A DNA stretch of 64,000 bases from Streptomyces sp. MUM 2J. Its GTDB lineage: Bacteria > Actinomycetota > Actinomycetes > Streptomycetales > Streptomycetaceae. The DNA is taken from assembly GCF_022414535.1 (NCBI RefSeq), contig NZ_JADWYM010000001.1, forward strand, positions 248,001 to 312,000, in the 5' to 3' direction. This document shows positions 35,069 to 47,500 of this stretch, in pieces (position 1 is the stretch's first letter; the number at the start of each line of letters is the position of its first letter). Under the pieces are notes generated by a model. It was not told the DNA's origin, searched no databases, and saw nothing but the letters and a program-made list of their open reading frames with translations. The position numbers were made by a program, and so were the translations under genes.

Positions 35069-35599
35069 TACAGGACGCACCCTACTCGAAGCCGAACGGG
35101 CCGGGTTCCGGCCGAACTCATGCTCTTTGCGGTGGGGCTTTCGTATGGCCCACACCCGATGACGCGGAATCACGGTCCCAGTGAAACGGGATCGCCCTGA
35201 GCCTTTCAAGGCACGGAGCGTGCCTTGGGCGTATCCCGGTCCCCGTGGCACCGTCGGGGCCACCCGCCCTATCCTGACCAGCGACGGCGACCGGGGCATC
35301 CGCTCCTGGGACAACGTCATGCATGGGTCATGCGGCGCATGGTGGGCGCGCGGGTGACCGCCGGCAGGCAATCCATGGGAAGTCCGTTCCCGGAAAAACC
35401 CGGGAAACCCGGGAAAGCAGACAGGGGAATGGCCAAATGGAGCGCAGAAGCGCTCCTCGCGACCTACGACTCCCTACAAGGGCATCCGCCGTTCCCTTCC
35501 CACAGCCGAGCCGAGAAGTCATCGCCCACATTTCCCCTGCCGACTCGCAGGGGTTTCCTTCGGCAGTGAAAGTAAGTACGTCTACTCAGGGTTGGTGCC
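35069..35599. promoter_or_regulatory. divergent control region between sigma factor and NRPS
   Basis: This 531-bp region has no convincing gene and should carry the promoters of both divergent genes. Visible features are tandem CCCGGGAAA units (about 35400-35416), a hairpin CCCCTGC-CGACTC-GCAGGGG (about 35536-35556), and GTACGTCTACTC about 20 bp before the NRPS start. GTCTAC resembles the -10 element of some actinobacterial ECF promoters, but no matching -35 was identified. No strong ribosome binding site precedes ATG 35600. Confidence 0.4.
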
Positions 35600-38500
35600 A
35601 TGTCTGTTCACGAGGACGCCGGTCGCCCACTGTCGGGCGCGCAAAAGGGCATCTGGTTCGCCCAGCGACTCGACCCGGCGAACGCCGCCTACAACACCGG
35701 GGAGTACCTGGAGATCCACGGCCCGGTCGACGCCAGGCTCTTCGAGACGGCGCTGCGCCGCACGATCGCCGAGGCGGAGACCTTCGGCCTCCGCTACACC
35801 GACACCCCTGACGGCCCCCGGATGGTCCTGTCACCCGACGGCGACTGGCCCCTCCACCGCGTCGACGTCTCCGCCGCCCCCGACCCGCTGGCGGCGGCCG
35901 AGACGTGGATGCGCACCGACCTGGCGACGGCTGTGGAGCCGGCCGAGGGGCCGTTGTCCACCCAGGCCCTGTTCCGGGCCGCGCCGGACCGCTGGCTCTG
36001 GTACCAGCGGGCCCACCACATCCTGCTGGACGGGTACGGGTACACGCTGATCGTCCAGCGGCTGGCCGCGGTCTACTCGGCGCTCGTGGCCGGAAAAGAG
36101 GTGCCAGAGAGCAGGTTCGCGCCGGTGTTCACCCTGCTCGGCGAGGAGGCGGCGTACCGTGGCTCGGAGCCCTTCGAGCGCGACCGTGCCTTCTGGGCCG
36201 AGCGGTTCGGGGGCTTCCCCGGCGCGGTCGGCCTGACCGAGGGCGCCGCGGCGCCGGTCCCCGGCGCCCTGCGCCGCACCACGGACCTCGGCGTCGCGGA
36301 GACCGCGCGGCTGACGGCGGCGGCGTCCCGGCTGGGCACGGACAAGGCAAAGCTTCTGGTGCTGACGGCCGCAGCCGCGTACGTTCACCGGGTCACCGGC
36401 GCCCGTGACGTCGTGCTCGGCCTGCCGACGTTGAACAGGGTCGGCTCCGCCGCGCTGCGCACACCCGGCATGGTGTCCAACATCCTGCCCCTGCGGGTCG
36501 CCGTGGACCCGGCCACCACCGTCTCGGACCTCACCCGCTCGCTCGCCGCCGAGCTGCGCGCCGTCGTCGAGCACCAGCGGTACCGGGGTGAGGACCTGCG
36601 CCACGACCTCAAACTGGTGGGCGGCGGGCGGCGCTTGTACGGCCCGGTCGTCAACATCGTGCCGTTCGTCAACGACGCGCGCTTCGGCGAGCACGCCAGC
36701 ACCTACCACCACCTCACCGGCGGCCCGGTGGAGGACCTGTCGGTCACCGTGCGGCCCGGGGCCGGCGGGGCGGGCCTGAACATCGCCTTCGACGCCAACC
36801 CCCAGCTGTACACCGAGGCCGAACTGGACATGCACCAGGAACGGTTCCTGCTCCTGCTGGAGCGCATCGCCGAGGCGGATGCGGACCTTCCGCTCGCCCG
36901 GATCTCCCTGGTGCGGGACGGCGAGCTCCCCCGGGCCGTCTCCGTGGACAGCGGCCCCACCGACACGCTGCCCGCCCGCTTCGAGGCGACTGCCGCGCGT
37001 ACGCCGGATGCGACGGCCGTCGCGTACCGGGGAACCCGTCTCTCCTACGCTGAACTCAACACGCGCGCAAACCGCCTGGCCCGGCTGCTCGTCGAGCGCG
37101 GGGCCGGCCCCGGCGGGATCGTGGCCCTCTGCCTGCCGCGCTCCACCGACCTGATCGTCGGCCTCCTCGCCATCCTCAAGGCGGGGGCCGCCTACCTGCC
37201 GCTCGATCCCGGCTACCCGGCCGGGCACATCCGCTCGGTCGCCGAGGACGCCTCGCCCGCACTGCTGGTCACGAACGCGGCCACCGCGCCTACGCTGCCG
37301 GAGACCGGAGCGGCCGCCGTCGTCCTCGACGACCCCGCCACCGGCCGGGCCCTCGCCACGCGCTCCGCCACCGACCTCACCGACGCCGACCGCCTGGCAA
37401 CGCTCACGCCGGCACACACCGCGTACGTCATCCACACCTCCGGCTCCACCGGACGGCCCAAGGGTGTGCTCGTCCCGCACTCCAACGTCGTCCGGCTGTT
37501 CGCGACCGCCGCAGCGCACTTCGCCTTCGGCCCGGACGACACGTGGACGCTCTTCCACTCGTACGCCTTCGACTTCTCCGTCTGGGAGATCTGGGGTCCG
37601 CTTCTGTACGGCGGCCGGCTCGTCGTCGTCCCGTACACGGTCACCCGCTCCCCCGCCGAGTTCCTGGAACTGCTGCGTCACGAGGGCGTCACGGTCCTCA
37701 ACCAGACGCCGTCGGCCTTCCAGCAGCTCGTCCAGGCGGACCAGGCAGCCGGAGCCGGCGAACTCAGCCTGCGCTACGTCGTCTTCGGGGGCGAGGCGCT
37801 GGAACCCGCGCACCTGGGTCCATGGCTCGACCGGTACGGCGACGACACCCCGGCCCTGGTCAACATGTACGGCATCACCGAGACGACCGTGCATGTCACC
37901 TTCCAACGCGTCACACGCGCCCTCGTGGAGGACCCCCGGGCGCGCAGCGTCATCGGCACGGCCCTGCCGGACCTGCGGGTGTACGTCCTGGACCACGCCC
38001 TCCAGCCGGTGCCGCCGGGCTGGACCGGCGAGATGTACGTGGCCGGGCCCGGCCTGGCGGACGGCTACCTCGGGCGGGCCTCGCTGACCGCCGGGCGGTT
38101 CGTCGCCGACCCGTTCGGGCCGGCCGGTGGGCGCATGTACCGCACCGGTGACCTGGCCCGCCGGGCTCCTGACGGCACGCTGGAGTACGCGGGCCGCGCC
38201 GACCGGCAGCTGAAGGTCCGCGGCTTCCGCATCGAGCCCGGCGAGATCGAAGCCGCTCTGGTGGGCCACCCGGAGGTGGCGCAGGCGGCGGTCGTGGCAC
38301 GCGGGGACGGCGGTGCGCAGGTGCTGGTCGCGTACGCCGTGCCGGCCTCCGGCCGGTCCCCGGAGCCGACCGCGCTGCGCGCCCGCCTGGCGGCGGCCCT
38401 GCCCGAGCACATGGTGCCGAACGCCTGCGTCGTGCTGCCGTCGCTGCCCCTGACGCCCAACGGCAAGCTGGACGCCAAGGCCCTGCCCGCGCCCGACTTC

Positions 38501-41500
38501 GCCGCCGCCGCGTCCGGCGGGGCCGCCGGTACGGCGACCGAGGCGCGCCTGTGCCGGCTCTTCGAGGAGGTCCTGAACCTGCCGGAGGGCACGGTCGGCA
38601 CCGACGACGACTTCTTCGACCTCGGCGGGCACTCGCTGTCGGCCACCCGGCTGCTGACCCGGATACGGGACACGATGGACGCCGAGACGGGCATGGCGGC
38701 CGTGTTCGAGGCACCGTGCCCGGGCGCACTGGCCGCGCGGCTGGAGGCGGCCGCCCCGGTCGGCGGCGGGGCGCGGCCGGCCCTGGTGCCGGCGGTGCGG
38801 CCCGAGCGCGTGCCGCTGTCGCCCGCACAGGCCCGAATCTGGTTCCTCAACCGCCTCGAAGGCCCCAGCCCCACCTACAACATCCCGTTCGTCCTCACCC
38901 TCGGCTCCGGACTGGACGCCGGAACACTGCGCGAGGCGCTCGCCGACGTGTGCGCGCGGCACGAAGCCCTGCGTACGGTCTTCCCCGACGTGGAGGGCGA
39001 GCCGTACCAGCGGGTGCTCGCCCCCGGGGAGGCACGTCCGGCACTCGACGTGACGGACGTGACGGCACAGGAGCTGCGGGCACGGGTCGTCCGAGCGGCC
39101 CGGTCCGGCTTCGACCTGAGCACCGAACTCCCGCTGCGTTCCCACCTGTTCCGTTCCGATGACGGCGCACACACGCTGCTGTTGGTGCTGCACCACATCG
39201 CGGCGGACGGATGGTCCCTCGTGCCGCTGGCCGACGACCTCGCTGCCGCCTACACCGCGCGGGCGGAAGGCCACACGCCGGAATGGGAGCCGCTGCCGGC
39301 CCAGTACGCCGACTACACGCTCTGGCAACGCGAGCTGCTGGGCGACCCCGGCGACCCCGCGAGCCGCGCCGGCCGTCAGCTCGCCCACTGGGAGGCGGCC
39401 CTGGCCGACCTGCCCGAGCAGCTGGAGCTGCCGTACGACCGGCTGCGCGAGCGGACGCACGCCTACGCGGGCGATGCCGTGCCCTTCGTGCTGGACGCCG
39501 GACTGCACCGGGCTCTGGGCGACCTGGCCGCTGCGCACCGCGCAAGCGTGTTCATGGTGCTCCAGACCTCGCTGGCGGCGGCCCTGACGCTGTCCGGGGC
39601 GGGCACCGACGTGCCGCTGGGCACGGCGGTGGCCGGCCGTGACGACGTGGCGCTGGACAGACTGGCCGGGTTCTTCTCCAACACCCTGGTGCTGCGCACC
39701 GACACCTCGGGCGACCCGTCGTTCGCTGCTTTGCTGGACCGGGTCCGCGTTGCCGACTTCGCCGCCCAGTCCCATCAGGACGTGCCCTTCGACTGGCTGG
39801 TGGACAGGCTCAACCCGCGCCGCGAGGTGGGTCGTCACCCGCTGTTCCAGGTCATGTTGGTGATGCAGAACGCGGGTGACGCCCACCTGGAGATGGCCGG
39901 GTCGGCCGTGCGCTTCGCGCCCGCCGACGTGGGCGTGTCGCGTTTCGACCTGACGCTGTCGCTGGCCGAGCGGCGCAGCCCTTCGGGGGAGGCCGAAGGG
40001 CTGGCCGGTTCCGTGGAGTTCAGCACCGAGCTGTTCGAGCGGGCGACCGTGGAGGCGCTGCTCGAACGGCTGCGCCGGGTGCTGGTGAGCGCCGCCGCCG
40101 ACCCGCTCCGGCCCTTGTCGCGGCTGCTGTCCGCGGACGACGAGGACCTGGCGCCGACCGGGAGCCTGCCGCAGTGCGAACGGGCCCTGATAGGGCAGGA
40201 CGGCGTGCGCGAGTGCCTGGTGTCCGTCCGCACCTCGCTGGCGGGCGTGGCCGAGCCGGTGGCGTACGTGGTACCGGACGGGGCCCCGGACCCGGCACGG
40301 CTCGCCGTCATCGGGCGGGCCGCGCTGCCCCCGTCGGCGCCGCCGCTGCGCGTCGTCCTGGTGTCGGCGTTGCCGCGCACGGACGAGGGCGCGCTCGACG
40401 CGGAGGCGCTGTTCACCCTGCCGGTACCGGACGACGGCGTGGCCGCCGCATGGCGACGGCGGCTGGCCGCCGGGGCCGGTGTGACCGGCGCGGCGGTACT
40501 CGTCCGGGACAGCGAGCGGCCCGCCCGCGACCCGCTGCACATCGGGCACGTTCCCGCCGCGCTGCCCGGCCGTGCCGAGGACGCCACGACCGCGTGGGAC
40601 GACGAGGCCACGGCACCGAGCGGCGAGGTACGGCTGTCGCTGAGTGAGGGCCCGGACCTCGGCGAGCTCCCGTACGCCTCGCTCACCGACGCCCTGCGCG
40701 CCGCGGCCGGGGGCGGCGGCGAGATCGTGCACCTGCGGGCGGGCGGCGGCGAGGAGCGCCAGTCGTACGCCCGGCTGGCGGAGGAGGCCTCACGGGTGCT
40801 GCGCGGCCTGCGCGACGCGGGCGTGTCCGCCGGCGACACCGTCCTCCTCCAGTTGCCGGACACCCGGCAGTTCGTCGTCGGCTTCTGGGCGTGTGTGCTC
40901 GGTGGCATCACGGCCGTGCCGCTGGCCGCACCGCCGGGTGGGTACGAGCAGGAGAGCGCACAGCTGACCCGGCTCACCGGAGCCTGGGAGATGCTGGACC
41001 GTCCGTGGGTGCTCGGCCCGGCGGCGGGCCGCGAGGGCATCGTCGCCGCTCTCGGGCGGGAGTACGGGCCGCGTGTGGCAGCTCTGGACGACCTGCTGCG
41101 CTGTCCGGAGGACCGCGACTGGCACCCCGCCTCACCCGACGACCTGGTGCTTCTGCTGCTCACCTCGGGCAGCACGGGCAGGCCGAAGGCGGCCGAGCAG
41201 CGGCACCGCAATCTGCTCGCACACGCCGTCTCCACGGTCCGGCATCACCGGCTCACCCCGGAGGACGTCTCGTTCAACTGGATGCCCCTGGACCACGTCG
41301 GCGGCGTCGTCATGTTCCACGTTCGCGACGTGGTGGCCGGGGCAGGGCAGGTGCAGGCGCCCACGGCCTGGGTGCTGGAGGACCCGCTGCGCTGGTTGGA
41401 CGCGATCCACCGCCACCGCGCCACCAGCACATGGGCGCCCAACTTCGCCTTCGGACTCGTCGTGGAACGGCTGGCCGAGACCGGTGCCGGGCACGACTGG

Positions 41501-44500
41501 GACCTGTCCTGCCTTCGCCTGGTCATCAACGGCGGCGAGGCCGTGGTCGCCCGCGTGGCCCGCGGCTTCATCACCGCGCTGGCCCCCTTCGGGCTGCCCC
41601 GTACCGCCATGCACCCGGAGTGGGGCATGTCGGAGACCAGCTCGGGCCGCGTCGACGCGGTCCTCACCCTGGACGACAGCAGCGACGACGACCCGTACGT
41701 GAGCTGCGGCCGGCCGCTGCCCGGCGTCTCGATCCGGATCGCCGGGGAGGACGGGCGCACGCTGCCCGAGAGCCGGATCGGGCGCCTGCAGGTACGCGGC
41801 GGCGCGGTGACCGACGGCTACCACCGTGCACCGCGGCACAACGCGGAGGCGTTCACCCACGACGGCTGGTTCGACACCGGTGACCTGGCCTTCCTGCGGG
41901 ACGGCGCACTGACGCTGACCGGCCGGGCCAAGGACGTCGTCATCGTCAACGGCGTCAACCACTCCAGCCAGGAGATCGAAGCGACGGCCGAGGAACTCGA
42001 CGCTCTGGAACGGTCGTTCACGGCCGCCGTCGCGGTGCGTGCCTCGGCGAGCGCGACCACGGACGACCTCGCCGTGTTCTGCGTGCCGCGCGCGGCCGCC
42101 GACCCGCGGGCCACGGTGGCCGAGGTCAGGGCGAGAGTGACGCGGCAGTTCGGTGTCACTCCGGCGTTCGTCCTGCCCGTACGAAAGGAGGACATCCCGA
42201 AGACCGGGATCGGCAAGATCCAGCGGACCCTGCTGCGCAAGCGCTTCGAGGACGGCGCCTATGCGGACCTCGTCCGGCGCACGGACGTCCTGCTCGGCAA
42301 CGAGCGCACGACCCCCGACTGGTTCCACCGTCCGGTGTGGCGGCGCGCGGAGCCGGTGCACGGCGTCGACCCGCGGACGGCTGCCGGGCACACGCTGATC
42401 GTCGCGGGCACCCTGCGGGAACTCGCGGACGCGCTGGCCGTCCGCATCACCGCGGCAGGCGGCACGAGCACGGTCGTCGCGTCCCGGGAGGACGCCCTGT
42501 CCCCGGCGCGGTACCCGGCTGCCGATCGGATCGTCGACGTCACGATGGCCGCTCCCGCGCCGGACACGGAACCGGACCCGGCACGGTCACAGGACGAGGC
42601 GCGGTATCTCGGCCGGCTGATCGCCGCGCTCGCCGGCACATCCGGCGGCGACCGGCGGATCACGCTGGAGGTCGTCGCGGCGGGCGGCTGTTCCGTCGTC
42701 CCGGGAGACGCCGTGCGGCCGGAACGGGCGGCCGCGACGGCCGTGCTGAAAAGCGCGGTGCAGGAACTGCCGTGGCTCACCGCCCGCTGGACGGACATCG
42801 ACGACGTGCTCGTCGCGTCCGGCTCCGATGGTGCGGCGGCCGCCGTGCATGCCGAGATCGCCACGCTGCCCAGCGAGGTGGTCGTCGCCCTGCGTGACGG
42901 CACCCGCTGGGTCAACCGCCTGGCCGCGCTGCCCGCCCCCCGCCCGGACGCCGACGCGGCGCCCGCCTTCCACCAGGGCGGGCACTACCTGCTGACCGGT
43001 GGCCTCGGCGGGCTGGGCGTCGAGCTGGCCCGCAGTCTGCTGACCGGCCACCGGGTACGGCTGACGCTCGTCGGCCGCACTCCGCTCACGGGCGACCCGA
43101 AGCGCACCGCCGGCATGGAGGAACTGCGCGCCCTCGGAGACGTGCGCTACGCGGTCGCCGACGTGTGCGACGCCGACGCCGTACGCGGGGTCCTCAGGGA
43201 CGCGGAGGACACGTACGGACAGCTCGACGGCGTCCTGCACCTGGCCGCGACCTTCGCCGAACTGCCGCTGCCTGAGACGGATTCCGGGCACTGGGACGCT
43301 GTCCTGGCAGCGAAGGCGACCGGTGCGGCCGTCCTCACGGACGCCCTGCGCGACCGGCCGGGCACACTCTTCGTGTCCTTCTCGTCGGTCAACGGCTGGT
43401 TCGGTGGCGCTCTGGCCGCGGCGTACGCGGCCGGCAACGCGTACCTCGACGCGCTCGTCGAACGCCAGCGGGCCCTGGGGCTGCGCGCCCACAGCGTGGC
43501 CTGGAGCATGTGGGACGACCTGGGAGCCAGTGCCGGCTACGCGAAGAAGGACCTGGCCCGGGCCCGGGGCTTCCGCCTGATCGGCAAGCGCGACGGACTG
43601 CGGTCGCTGGCCGTCGCCCTGCGCCACGGCCCCGGGCACGTCCTGGTCGGCCTCGACCCGGCCGCCCCCTGGGTGCGCAGCCACCTCGACGCGCCCGCCG
43701 AGCCGCTGCGGCACCTCGCCGGATACGTGACGGGCGCGGCGCCCGACACCACGGCCGTCACCGAACCCGACCGCTTCGGCGTCCCGGTGCCCTGCGCAGT
43801 CCACCTGGTGGACGAGCTCCCGTCCGGCGGAGGCGGCGACAGCGTCGTCGAGGAGCCCGCCGACCCGCCGACGACGCCGCTGGAGAAGGCACTCGCCAAG
43901 GTGTGGTGCGAGATCCTGGGCGTCGACCGGGTCGGCCGTGGCGACAACTTCTTCACCCTCGGCGGCCATTCACTGCTGGCCACCCGGCTCGTCGGCCGGA
44001 TCCGTACGGCCCTGGGTCTGGAACTCGGCGTTGCCGAGCTGTTCGCCCGGCCCACCGTCGCGGAACTCGCGGAGGCCTGCACCGGACAGGGCACACGCCC
44101 ACCACTCGCCCCGGTGGAACGCCCCGACCCGATGCCGCTGTCCCTGGCCCAGACCCGGCTGTGGTTCATCGACCGGCTGGAGGGCCCGAGCGCCACGTAC
44201 AACATCCCGGTGGTCCTCCGCTTCCCCGGGCTGCTCGACAGCCGGGTGCTGCGCCGGGCCCTGGCCGATGTCGTCCGCCGCCACGAGTCGCTGCGCACGG
44301 TCTTCCCGGAGCGGGACGGCCGACCGGTGCAGCTGGTGATCGACGCGACGGACGCCGAGCCGGACCTGTTCGTGGCGGAGACGCCGAAGCGGCTGCTGGA
44401 GGAGCAGGTGCGCTCGGCGGCCCGGATGGGCTTCGCGCTGGACACCGACCTGCCCTTCCGTGCCCACCTGTTCCAGTCGTCGGACGGCACCAGCGTCCTG

Positions 44501-47500
44501 CTTCTGGTGCTGCATCACATTGCCGCGGACGGCTGGTCGTTGACCCCGCTGGCCCAGGACCTGACCACCGCGTACCGGGCCCGCTGCGAGGACCGCGCCC
44601 CCGAGTGGAACGAACTGCCCGTCCAGTACGGCGACTACGCGCTGTGGCAACGGGAGCTGCTGGGCGACCAGGGCGACCCCGGGAGCACGTCCGCGCGCCA
44701 GCTCGCGTACTGGGAGGAGAGGCTCGCCGGCCTGCCGGACGAGTTGGCGCTGCCCTACGACCGGCCGCGCCCGCAGGCACCGAGCCGTCAGGGCCGGCTG
44801 GTGCGAAGGACCTTCGACGCCGACCTGCACGCGCGGCTCGCGCAGGTCGGCCGGGAGCACGGCGCCACGCTGTTCATGGTCGTGCAGGCAGCCCTGGGTG
44901 CCGCGCTGACGCGCTCCGGCGCGGGCGAGGACATCCCCATCGGTACCGTTCTGGCGGGCCGCACGGACCCGGCACTCGACCCTCTGATCGGCTTCTTCGT
45001 CAACACGGTCGTGCTGCGCACGGACACGTCGGCGGACCCGGCGTTCGGTGAACTGCTGCGCCGTGTGCGGGAGACCACCGCGGCGGCGCAGTCGCACCAG
45101 GACCTTCCCTTCGACGTGCTGGTGGAGAAGCTCAACCCGCGCCGGAACCTCGCCCGGCACCCGCTGTTCCAGGTCTCACTGGCGCTGAACGAGGCCGCCT
45201 CCGGCACGGCCGAGCTGGCCGGCATGCCGGTCGCACCCGAGCGGATGCACCTGGACGTGGCCAAGTTCGACCTGGTCTTCGGCTTCTCGGAGCACCGCGA
45301 CGCGGACGGTTCGCCCGCCGGACTGGACCTGGCGGTGGAGTACGGCACCGACCTGTTCGACGCCGGGACCGCCGAGTCGCTGACCGACCTGATGAGCGAG
45401 GTGCTCGCCGAGGCGGGCGCCGACCCGTCGCTGCGGCTCTCGGAACTGGGCCGCGGCCCGGAGCCGGATCGCGGAGCCGACGAGGAAGCCACGGCCGCCG
45501 CGGCGGCGGCGCTCGGCATGCCGGGCGTGCGCGAGTGCGCCGCGGCCGTGCGCCGCGGCACGGACGGGGTGGAACGCCTGGTCCTGCACGTCGTACCCGA
45601 ACGCCACCTGGCCTCGGCCCAGGTCGCCGGCTCCGTCCGCCGGGCGCTGCCCGCCCAGCGCCGGACGCCGCACGTCGCGCTCGTCTCCACGCTGCCGCGC
45701 ACGGCGACCGGCGCGGTCGACGCCGAGGTCCTGGCCGCGCTGCCGGTGCTGGACGACGATCTGGCCGTGGCCTGGCGCGACCGGCTCCTGGCCGACCCGG
45801 GAGTGGAGACCGCCGCCGTGACCCTCCGGCCCGTGCCGGCCCCGGCAGCAGCCCGGGTCCACCTCGGCCTCGACGCCCCGGTCGACCGCCGGGGCGCGGG
45901 TGCGGCGGACCCGGCCGCGGAAAGCGGCACGGCGGCCGACGACGCCCCGCCGTCGGAGACGTACGGCGGCGACCTCGTGCCGGCTGACGTGCCGGACCTG
46001 CTGACCGCCCTGCGCCGCGCGACCTGCGCCGGCCCGCAGGCCGAGATCGTGCATCTGCGCGCGGACGGCACCGAGGACCGGCAGTCGTACGCCCGGCTGG
46101 CCCAGGACGCGTCCCGGGTGCTGCGCGGCCTGCGGGGGCTCGGCCTGGCCCCCGGTGACAAGGTGCTGTTCCAGCTGGCCGGCACACGGGAGTTCGTGAC
46201 CGCCTTCTGGGCATGCGCGATGGGAGGCATGGTGGCCGTGCCGCTCGCCGCGCCGCCGCTCGGCTACGCGCGAAGGTCCGCGCAGTCGCAGAAGCTCGAG
46301 ACGGCCTGGGAGATGCTCGGCCGGCCGCCGGTCCTCACCGCCGCCGGCTCGTCGCCGGACGGCATGGCCGCCATGCTCCGGCGCCCCGAAGGGCCGGCGG
46401 CACGGATCGCCGTCATCGAGGAACTGCTGCGGTCCGAGGAGGACACCGACTGGTACGCCGCCGACGGCGCCGACCTCGTCCTGCTCATGCTGACCTCCGG
46501 CAGCACCGGCGTCCCGAAGGCGGTCGAGCTGAGGCACCGCAACATCCTCGCCCGGACGGCCGGCACGGCCCAGCTCAACGGGCTGGGCGCGGCGGACGTG
46601 TCGTTCAACTGGATGCCGATGGACCACGTCGGCGGCATCGTCCACGTCCACCTGAGGGACGTGGTGCTCGGCGCCCGGCAGATCCTGTGCGCCCCGGGCC
46701 GGGTGCTGGAGGACCCGCTGCGCTGGCTGGACGCCCTGTCCGCGTATCGCGTCACCTGGACGTGGGCGCCCAACTTCGCCTTCGGCCTGGTCAACGATCG
46801 TGCCGGGGAGTTCGCCGGCAGGAGCTGGGACCTGTCGGCGCTGCGGATCGTCGGCAACGGGGCGGAGAACGTCGTCGTGCGGACCGCCCGGAGGTTCGTC
46901 CGGAACCTGCTGCCCTTCGGGCTGCCGGCGGACGCCCTGCACCCGATCTGGGGCATGGCGGAGACCAGCTCGGCGCAGACCGACGCGGTCCTGACGCTGG
47001 AGAACAGCGGTGACGACGACCGATACGTCTGCCTCGGCCGCCCCTACCCGGGCACGTCGATCCGGATCACGGACGACGAGGGCCGCGTGGTGCCCGAGGG
47101 GACAGTGGGTCACTTCCAGATCCGCGGCCCGTCGGTCACCGGCGGCTACCACGAGAACCCGGAGCAGAACGCGGCCGCGTTCCCCGGGGACGGCTGGTTC
47201 GACACCGGCGATCTCGCCTTCCTCAAGGGCGGCGAACTGACCATGACCGGGCGGGCGAAGGACACGATCGTCGTCAACGGCCGCAACCTGGCACCGCACG
47301 AGATCGAGTCCGTGGTGGAGGAGCACCCGGCGGTGAGGACCTCGTTCACCGCCGCCGTGGCGGTCACCGCACCCGGTGCGGACACCGACCAGCTCGCGGT
47401 GTACCTGGTCCTGCGGCCGGGCACGGACAGGGCGGCGGCGCTGCGGCAGATCGCCGGTGAGGTGACCGCGCGCAGCGGGGTCCGGCCGGCGTTCGTGATC

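Noticed and set aside
39977..40002. Perfect 10-bp inverted repeat (AGCCCTTCGG/CCGAAGGGCT) in the second C domain, considered as another mini-element copy.
   Set aside because: The encoded segment has the same length as in the third C domain, so nothing was inserted, and the conserved tail of the elements is missing.
35831..40732. 1633-codon minus-strand frame opposite the NRPS gene.
   Set aside because: Antisense shadow of the synthetase; composition is biased and it has no domains.
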